11,063 bases of DNA from an uncultured bacterium (GTDB taxonomy: Bacteria > Verrucomicrobiota > Kiritimatiellia > CAIKKV01), in contig CAIKKV010000052.1 of assembly GCA_903828035.1 (NCBI GenBank), forward strand, positions 1 to 11,063. The letters run 5' to 3'. The notes under the pieces are model-generated. The model saw only the letters and a program-made list of their open reading frames with translations, was not told the DNA's origin and ran no database searches. How positions within the stretch are numbered: position 1 is the first letter of the stretch; each line of letters begins with the position of its first letter. A program made the translations under genes and the position numbers. This document shows positions 6,369-11,063 of this stretch, one piece after another.

Positions 6369-8042
6369 TCAGGTCTCGGCGCGGGCGCGTTCGAGCATGT
6401 CGCGGAGGCGGTCGCGCAGGCGCGTCTCCTCCGTCTCGGACAGCGCGAGGATCTGGCGCAAACCGAGCGCCAGGTGGGGCAGGTAAAGCTCGATATACCG
6501 CTGCTTGCGGGCCAGCTCGTCCTCGCGGTGGCGCCGGCCCAGGTGGACGCCCAGCAGGCGGCCCAGCTCCTGGAGCGCGAAGGTCATCTCGCGGATGATT
6601 TCGGGGTAGTGGGCCACGGCGTCCTTGCTTTCGCTGGTGAAGGGCACCCAGACGCTGGCCATGTGGATGAGCAGCACCAGGGGCCCGACCGGCAGGCCGC
6701 CCCGGGGCTGGGACAGCCCGTAGGCCTTCCAGTTGACCGCCACGGCCGCCTTGGTCATGGCGCACCCGCCGGCCATGTGGAGCAGGGGAACCCGGTTGGC
6801 GAACCGCAGGATCTGCACGGGCTCGTCGGCCCCTCCCTCTGCGGAAACGGCTCCCTTTTCAAGGTAGGCCAGGGCCGCCTCGATCTGGAAGGGATTGCCG
6901 CGGTAGACGGCGGGCGGGCGGCTGACGGCCGCGTAGAAGGCGTCGGGCACCTCCTTGCGCAGGCCGGCCACCATCAGCTCCTCCCCGATCGGGGAGAGGC
7001 AGTCGACTTGCGGCCGCATCAGCTTGGCGGCGTTCAGCGCCTTGAAGAGCGCTTCGCTTTCATGGTGCGCGATCTGGCCCGGCTTGGCCGCCGGATCCAG
7101 CCCCGCTTGGCGGCAGATCGCCTCGGCCGTGGCGGCGCTCACGCGCGAAAAATCGGAAGCCAGCGCGGTTTTCACGGAGCGGGCGGGAGAGTCCTTGAGC
7201 ATCTGCATCAGCAGGCCCAGCTCCACGCCGTGGGGGTGCGGCTTGATTTCGAGCGGGGCCTTCGGAAGCGCTTCCGTGACGCGGGCGAAGCTAGTCCACT
7301 CCGCGCTGGCCGGGGCTTCGCCGGGCCCGGGTTCGCCCGGGATCTCCTTCGGGCGCAGGCTGACACGGTAGTGGAGCCGGAGGTGGGGGTTCACGATGGC
7401 GCACTGCTTCAGGTACTCGTCCACCGAGAGGCGTCCGCGCACGTAGGCGGCCTCCATGTCGATCGAGACGCGGGTGCCGTGGCCGCCTTCGAGGGTGACG
7501 CCGCCTTCGGCCGGAAAGCCGGGCCGCCAGGGGGTTTCCACGTCCTTCAGGATGGCGGGGGTGTTCTTGCGCGTGTCGATCTGGACTTCGATGTGGTGGG
7601 CCTGTTTTCCCTCCACCCGCGAGTCGATGCGCGTGGCGCTGCCGGTCGTGAGCTGGCCGTACATGCCGGCCGCGCTGATGCCGATGCCCTGCTGGCCGCG
7701 CGACATGCGCAGGCGGTGGAACTTGGAGCCGTAGAGCAGCTTGGCGAAAATCCGCGGGATCTGGTTGCGCACGATGCCGGGCCCGTTGTCCGTGATGGAA
7801 ACCCGGAACCGGGCGTCCGCCAGCTCGGTGATCTCCACCGCCACCTCGGGCAGGATGCCCGCCTCCTCGCAGGCGTCGAGGGCGTTGTCCACCGCCTCCT
7901 TGACCGTGGTCAGGAGGGCGCGGCGGGGGTTGTCGAAGCCCAGCAGGTGGCGGTTCTTCAGGAAGAACTCGGAGACCGAGATGTCGCGCTGCCGGGCGGC
8001 CATGGTGGTCGCCGTCTCGACGGAAGGGGCTCGTTTTTTCAT
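6369..8042 (-). CDS. top6B: DNA topoisomerase VI subunit B (GHKL ATPase)
   Basis: This is the ATP-operated clamp subunit of topoisomerase VI; dimerisation on ATP binding drives strand passage by the A subunits. Numbering from ATG 8042 (557 residues), the Bergerat ATP site is intact: N-box EAVDNALDAC (49-58, Asn53), DNGPGI (85-90) and the lid GQQGIGISAAG (117-127). The middle region (~240-370) fits the H2TH domain. The transducer ends with VPFTSESKDAVA, where Lys473 is the switch lysine that senses the gamma-phosphate, followed by the linker helices. Length is within the archaeal range. No Shine-Dalgarno precedes ATG 8042 (the 17 bases after proC are pyrimidine-rich on this strand). A second ATG at 8003 (residue 14) is possible. 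I prefer 8042 because archaeal homologues also have roughly ten residues ahead of this point. Confidence 0.95.
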   Translation of the reverse strand: MKKRAPSVETATTMAARQRDISVSEFFLKNRHLLGFDNPRRALLTTVKEAVDNALDACEEAGILPEVAVEITELADARFRVSITDNGPGIVRNQIPRIFAKLLYGSKFHRLRMSRGQQGIGISAAGMYGQLTTGSATRIDSRVEGKQAHHIEVQIDTRKNTPAILKDVETPWRPGFPAEGGVTLEGGHGTRVSIDMEAAYVRGRLSVDEYLKQCAIVNPHLRLHYRVSLRPKEIPGEPGPGEAPASAEWTSFARVTEALPKAPLEIKPHPHGVELGLLMQMLKDSPARSVKTALASDFSRVSAATAEAICRQAGLDPAAKPGQIAHHESEALFKALNAAKLMRPQVDCLSPIGEELMVAGLRKEVPDAFYAAVSRPPAVYRGNPFQIEAALAYLEKGAVSAEGGADEPVQILRFANRVPLLHMAGGCAMTKAAVAVNWKAYGLSQPRGGLPVGPLVLLIHMASVWVPFTSESKDAVAHYPEIIREMTFALQELGRLLGVHLGRRHREDELARKQRYIELYLPHLALGLRQILALSETEETRLRDRLRDMLERARAET

Positions 8043-8059
8043 GGGTCGGAAGAGGAGGG

Positions 8060-8863
8060 TCAGGAGGGCTGGCTGAGTTCCCGGCTGCGGCGGGCGGCCG
8101 CCGCCACCATGGCGCGGACCACGGCGCTGAAATCGGAATTGTCCAGGACGGCCAATCCCTCGGCCGTGGTCCCCTTGGCGGAGGTGACATTCCGGATGAG
8201 CTGCTCGGCCGTCAGGTCCGTGTTGCGCAGCAGCAGGGCTGTTCCGTACATGGTTTGCGCGGCCAGGATGGAGGCGTCGTCCTCCGACAGCCCCTCGGCC
8301 CGGGCGGCCTCGACCATGTGCAGCAGGAATCGCGCGAAGAACGCCGGGCCGGAGCCGCTCAGGGCGGTGACGGCGTCAAACTGCGATTCGGGCAGCTGGT
8401 GCGTCACGCCGCAGGCCCCCAGGAGGGCCTGGGCGGTTTCGCGGTCCTCGTCGGTCGCCCTGGCGCCGAGGGTGAAGACGTTCATGCCTTCCCCCGCCAG
8501 GCAGCAGACGTTGGGCATCACCCGGATCACGCGCGCCTGCGGAAGCAGCGCCTCGATGCCGGCCAGCCGCTTTCCCGCCGCAATGGAGATGACGAGGTGC
8601 CGGCCGGTGACCGTCTCCGCCAGCTCGCGCAGGACCTCGTCGAGCTGCTGCGGCTTGACGCAGAGGAAGAGCGTGTCCGCCCACTCCGCGGCCGCCCGGT
8701 TCGATCCGGCGACGCCGATGCGGAGCCGTGCGGCCAGGGCGGCCGGCCGGGTGGCGTCGGCGTCGCTGGCCATGACGTCCATGGGCAGGAGCACCTGCGC
8801 GCGCAGCAGCGACTCGACAATGGCCTCCGCCATTTTCCCCGCGCCGATGAAAGCCACGTTCAT
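8060..8863 (-). CDS. proC: Pyrroline-5-carboxylate reductase
   Basis: The enzyme reduces 1-pyrroline-5-carboxylate to L-proline with NAD(P)H, the last step of proline synthesis, in the cytoplasm. The 267-residue protein has the family length. Its N-terminal Rossmann fold opens with FIGAGKMAEAI (5-15), followed by CVKPQQ (68-73), ISIAAGK (92-98) and VMPN (115-118). The C-terminal dimer domain contains the substrate-binding ALSGSGPAF (167-175) and the signature VTSAKGTTAEGL (226-237). Many homologues have SPGGTT or SKGGTT at the last site, so SAKGTT is a mild variation that keeps the Gly-Thr-Thr core. AGGAAG about 9 bases before ATG 8863 lies within the end of the acyl-CoA dehydrogenase gene, only 3 bases separate the two, and top6B follows after 17 bases. 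No proA or proB is visible in this window. Confidence 0.95.
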   Translation of the reverse strand: MNVAFIGAGKMAEAIVESLLRAQVLLPMDVMASDADATRPAALAARLRIGVAGSNRAAAEWADTLFLCVKPQQLDEVLRELAETVTGRHLVISIAAGKRLAGIEALLPQARVIRVMPNVCCLAGEGMNVFTLGARATDEDRETAQALLGACGVTHQLPESQFDAVTALSGSGPAFFARFLLHMVEAARAEGLSEDDASILAAQTMYGTALLLRNTDLTAEQLIRNVTSAKGTTAEGLAVLDNSDFSAVVRAMVAAAARRSRELSQPS

Positions 8864-8866
8864 GGA

Positions 8867-10021
8867 TCAGGCTTCCTGTCCGCTTTCCTTGACGAGCGCG
8901 TTGCCGATCACGTCGCGCTGGATCTGGTTCGTGCCTTCGTAAATCTGCGTGATCTTGGCGTCGCGCATCATCTTCTCGACCGGGTACTCCCGCATGTAGC
9001 CGTAGCCGCCGAGCACCTGGACCGCGTCCGTCGTCACGCGCATGGCCGTGTCCGAGGCGAAGAGCTTGGACATGGCTGAAATCTTGCTGATGTTCTTGGC
9101 CCCGCTGTCGATCGTGCGGGCGGTGGCGTAGACGAGGGCGCGGGCGGCTTCGGTCTGGGTGGCCATGTCGGCCAGCATGAAGGAGACGCCCTGGAAGGAG
9201 CTGATCGGCTTTCCGAACTGCTTGCGCTGCTTGCTGTAGGCGACCGCGCATTCCAGCGCGCCGGCCGCGATGCCGAGCGCCTGCGCGGCCACACCCGGGC
9301 GGGCCTGGTCCAGCGTCTTCATGGCCACAATAAAGCCCATGCCCTCGCGCGCCAGCATCTGGGACTGGTGCACGCGGCAGTCCTGGAAGATCAGCTCGCG
9401 GGTGATCGAGGCCCGGATGCCCATCTTGTTTTCCTTCTTCCCGAAGGTGAAGCCGGGGGTGCCCTTCTCGACGATGAAGGCCGTGGCGCCGCGCGGGCCC
9501 TTGCTCTTGTTGGTCATGGTGATGACGGTGTAGACCTCGGCCTCCCCGCCGTTGGTGATCCACTGCTTGGTTCCGTTGAGGATGTAGTAGTCGCCATCCT
9601 TGCGCGCCGTCGTCTTCATGGCGGCGGCATCGCTGCCCGCCTCGGGCTCCGTCAGGGCGAAGGCCGCGATCGTGCCGCCGGCAATGCGGGTCAGGTATTT
9701 CTGCTTCTGCTCGTCGTTGCCGAACAGGATGATGGGGAAGGTGCCCAGGCCCGTGGCGGCGAGGCCGAGGGCGATGCCGCTGCACGACTTGGAGAGCGTT
9801 TCAACGGCGATGGCCAGGTCCATCACGCCGCCGCCCATGCCGCCGAACTTCTCCTCGATGAAGAGGCCGAAGAGGCCGGTGTCGGCGAAGACTTTCATGA
9901 TTTCATGCGGGAACTCGCCGGTTTCGTCGTAGTGCTCGCGGCACGGTTTGATTTTTTCTTCGCCGATCTGGGCGCAGATGTCCCGGATGTTCGACTGCAG
10001 CTCGGTCAATTGATAATCCAT
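8867..10021 (-). CDS. Acyl-CoA dehydrogenase (short-chain/butyryl-CoA type)
   Basis: This FAD enzyme oxidises an acyl-CoA to the 2,3-enoyl-CoA and normally passes electrons to an electron-transfer flavoprotein. It has 384 residues, the normal length, with no membrane or signal sequence. The N-terminal helical domain is followed by the family motif FALTEPEAGSDAA (121-133). The beta domain contains ITNG, which contacts FAD. The C-terminal helical domain has RKQFGKPISSFQ (266-277), the signature around QVLGGYGYMREYPVEK (335-350) and YEGTNQIQRD (361-370). Glu362 in YEGT sits at the catalytic-base position of short/medium-chain acyl-CoA dehydrogenases. This argues against the isovaleryl/long-chain type, where the base is elsewhere. 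Chain length cannot be set from sequence alone. GGAGAAG precedes ATG 10021. No ETF or enoyl-CoA hydratase gene is adjacent; instead it heads the proC-top6 run. Confidence 0.95.
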   Translation of the reverse strand: MDYQLTELQSNIRDICAQIGEEKIKPCREHYDETGEFPHEIMKVFADTGLFGLFIEEKFGGMGGGVMDLAIAVETLSKSCSGIALGLAATGLGTFPIILFGNDEQKQKYLTRIAGGTIAAFALTEPEAGSDAAAMKTTARKDGDYYILNGTKQWITNGGEAEVYTVITMTNKSKGPRGATAFIVEKGTPGFTFGKKENKMGIRASITRELIFQDCRVHQSQMLAREGMGFIVAMKTLDQARPGVAAQALGIAAGALECAVAYSKQRKQFGKPISSFQGVSFMLADMATQTEAARALVYATARTIDSGAKNISKISAMSKLFASDTAMRVTTDAVQVLGGYGYMREYPVEKMMRDAKITQIYEGTNQIQRDVIGNALVKESGQEA

Positions 10022-10119
10022 GGTCTTCTCCGAGTGTTAGGACGGCTATCTGGTATAAGAGGTAAAATGTACGGATCCGCTGCCGCCGGAGCAAGGAAAA
10101 ACGAGCCCCGGCTGCATGT
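10022..10119. other. 98-base gap before the acyl-CoA dehydrogenase
   Basis: This is the only sizeable gap on the minus strand between the nitrilase gene and the acyl-CoA dehydrogenase, so a promoter for the acyl-CoA dehydrogenase-proC-top6-Nudix run may lie here. The best element is a weak minus-strand pair, TTGCTC (10089-10094) and TACATT (10066-10071), 17 bases apart, which matches the consensus poorly. Just after the nitrilase stop the minus strand reads AGCCGGGGCTCGTTTTT, a very short possible hairpin followed by T's. It is too weak to call a terminator. Confidence 0.3.
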
Positions 10120-10908
10120 TTATAGATTCGCAAAACCCAGCCGGCTGACCATTTTTTCAGGCCGGTTTTCCCCCTCCACCCAGGCGAGAATGGCGCCGTC
10201 TCCGGAGACGGCATACGCGTTTCCGGGCCACCAGGTTTCCCCGTCGAATCCGACGGGGTTGGCCGACAGGCGAGGAATCCCGGCGGAGAGGGTGCTTTGG
10301 GCGGCCTTTTCCACCACGGTCCGGCAATTCGAGAGGAAGTCCCGCACCGGGGGATCCTGGTCGCGGCCGGACTGCCAGACCTCCTCCTCCTTCATCCGGC
10401 CGGCGGAGGGGTGAAGAATCAGGTCCGGCTTGCAGCGCATCATCTCTTCCAGGATGGCGGGGGGGCCGTACTCGGAGCAGATGGCGATGACGACCGTGCG
10501 GCCGTCCACCGTGAAGGGCACCCGCGCCGGATCGGGCCAGGCTTTCAGGTGCGGGGGCTCGCCGCTGGCCCGGAACGCCTTGTGCTGGAAGCGAACGGTG
10601 CCGTCGGGAAGCAGGATGGCGTGCGCCACCGTGAAGCCGCCATCGACGCGGGTGGTGAAGCCGGCGCAGAGGGTGATTCCCGTTTGGCGGGCGATCCGGG
10701 AAAGCGGGAGGAACGCCCCGGGCTCCGCCGGCAGGGCGGCCTGGCGCGCGGGGTCATTCAAGGCGTTGCCGGTGAGGCAGCCTTCCGGCAGGAGCAGCAG
10801 GCGCGCGCCCGCCGCCGCCGCGTCACAGGCCAGCCGGCCGGCTTCGGCCATGTTGTCTTCCGGCCTGTCGAGAGGGCCGACTTTCATCTGTCCGATCGCC
10901 GTTTTCAT
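10120..10908 (-). CDS. Carbon-nitrogen hydrolase (nitrilase superfamily)
   Basis: This 262-residue cytoplasmic enzyme belongs to the nitrilase/amidase superfamily, which hydrolyses non-peptide C-N bonds through a covalent thioester. All three catalytic residues are visible: Glu42 in LLLPEGCLTG, Lys110 in FQHKAF, and the nucleophile Cys144 in IAICSEYGP. The length matches single-domain members such as carbamoylases and omega-amidases. The substrate loops do not match a branch I can name, so amidase, ureidopropionase-like or deaminated-glutamine roles all remain possible. GGAAGG lies 7 bases before ATG 10908, inside the perfect palindrome CCTTCCGGAAGG. The ATG overlaps the upstream oxidoreductase stop as ATGA, so the two are likely translated together. 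That pairing suggests a small catabolic operon running in from the right edge. Confidence 0.9.
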   Translation of the reverse strand: MKTAIGQMKVGPLDRPEDNMAEAGRLACDAAAAGARLLLLPEGCLTGNALNDPARQAALPAEPGAFLPLSRIARQTGITLCAGFTTRVDGGFTVAHAILLPDGTVRFQHKAFRASGEPPHLKAWPDPARVPFTVDGRTVVIAICSEYGPPAILEEMMRCKPDLILHPSAGRMKEEEVWQSGRDQDPPVRDFLSNCRTVVEKAAQSTLSAGIPRLSANPVGFDGETWWPGNAYAVSGDGAILAWVEGENRPEKMVSRLGFANL

Positions 10909-11063
10909 GACACGCCTTCCGGAAGGGTATAATCCACAGGCACCCGGCGCCCCTCCTCGCGGACGGATTGCTCGGCGGCCAGGCAGACCTGGTGGCTTTT
11001 CCAGGCGTCGAGCGTCTCGATGACGGGCGGGCGCTGTTCGACCAGCCGCTGCAGGAACTCGCG
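10905..11063 (-). CDS. C-terminal end of a Gfo/Idh/MocA-like oxidoreductase (5' part outside window)
   Basis: Only the last 52 residues and a TGA stop are in the window; the start lies beyond the right edge. The fragment begins REFLQRLVEQRPPVIETLDAW and continues into SHQVCLAAEQSVREEGRRV. This helix followed by a Ser-x(5-6)-Gly-x-x-Val tail is typical of the C-terminus of NAD(P)-dependent Gfo/Idh/MocA oxidoreductases, which act on sugars and cyclitols. No nucleotide-binding motif is available here to confirm it, and the substrate is unknown. The stop overlaps the nitrilase-superfamily start by four bases (ATGA), indicating one operon. Confidence 0.7.
   Translation of the reverse strand, partial: REFLQRLVEQRPPVIETLDAWKSHQVCLAAEQSVREEGRRVPVDYTLPEGVS

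Noticed and set aside
5231..8042. Topo VI-like genes as part of a phage-defence or GHKL-based defence system
   Set aside because: Lengths and motifs match full housekeeping-type Topo VI subunits, and the neighbours are metabolic genes with no nuclease, sensor or mobile element.
6213..8942. 909-codon open frame on the plus strand
   Set aside because: It lies antisense to top6A, top6B and proC, and its translation is rich in Arg, Ala, Gly and His with no domain. It is a shadow of high-GC coding on the other strand.
8376..9785. 469-codon minus-strand open frame overlapping acyl-CoA dehydrogenase and proC
   Set aside because: It is a frame-shifted reading of two well-supported genes, with a His/Arg/Gly-rich translation.
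10066..10094. Sigma-70-like promoter for the acyl-CoA dehydrogenase run
   Set aside because: TTGCTC and TACATT have 17-base spacing but match only three and four of six consensus bases, which is expected by chance.
10101..10119. Terminator after the nitrilase gene
   Set aside because: The hairpin before the T run has only three to four pairs with a tiny loop, too weak to be an intrinsic terminator.

Overview
The window comes from a high-GC bacterial chromosome and is densely coded, mostly on the minus strand. Nothing in it looks like phage, plasmid or IS DNA. I see no tRNA, rRNA, CRISPR array or long repeat. The longest stretch without a gene is the 156-base divergent gap at 3153-3308. The gene mix suggests a member of the Planctomycetes-Verrucomicrobia-Chlamydiae group, perhaps Kiritimatiellota or Verrucomicrobia. 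It includes a complete DNA topoisomerase VI, a membrane-anchored protein of the squalene-cyclase-like toroid fold, a GspE/PilB ATPase, an FGGY sugar kinase and a Gfo/Idh/MocA oxidoreductase tail. This placement is an inference from gene content and is not proven by any one marker.

Layout from left to right. (1) A GspE/PilB-family secretion or pilus ATPase lies at 1-1628 (minus) and runs off the left edge. A near-perfect sigma-54 promoter (1661-1677) lies just upstream. (2) An FGGY sugar kinase lies at 1692-3152 (minus). (3) Divergent from it, at 3309-4841 (plus), is a single-pass membrane protein with a proline-rich linker and an alpha/alpha-toroid domain. (4) A tightly packed minus-strand gene run is transcribed from 10021 down to 4836: acyl-CoA dehydrogenase, proC, top6B, top6A, then a MutT-like Nudix hydrolase. 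Gaps in it are 3, 17 and 13 bases, followed by a 4-base ATGA overlap. Its last gene meets the toroid gene tail to tail, and the two share one palindromic CTATAG as last codon plus stop. (5) At the right edge, a Gfo/Idh/MocA-like oxidoreductase tail is coupled by an ATGA overlap to a nitrilase-superfamily amidohydrolase (10120-10908, minus).

The most notable content is the bacterial topoisomerase VI. Both subunits keep all their catalytic motifs: the REVYY tyrosine and Toprim acidic residues in A, and the GHKL ATP site and switch lysine in B. The enzyme is typical of archaea and plants and is only sporadic in bacteria. Its co-transcription with a Nudix nucleotide-pool hydrolase and two metabolic genes is unusual. 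I did not find a clearly new multi-gene defence or signalling system here.
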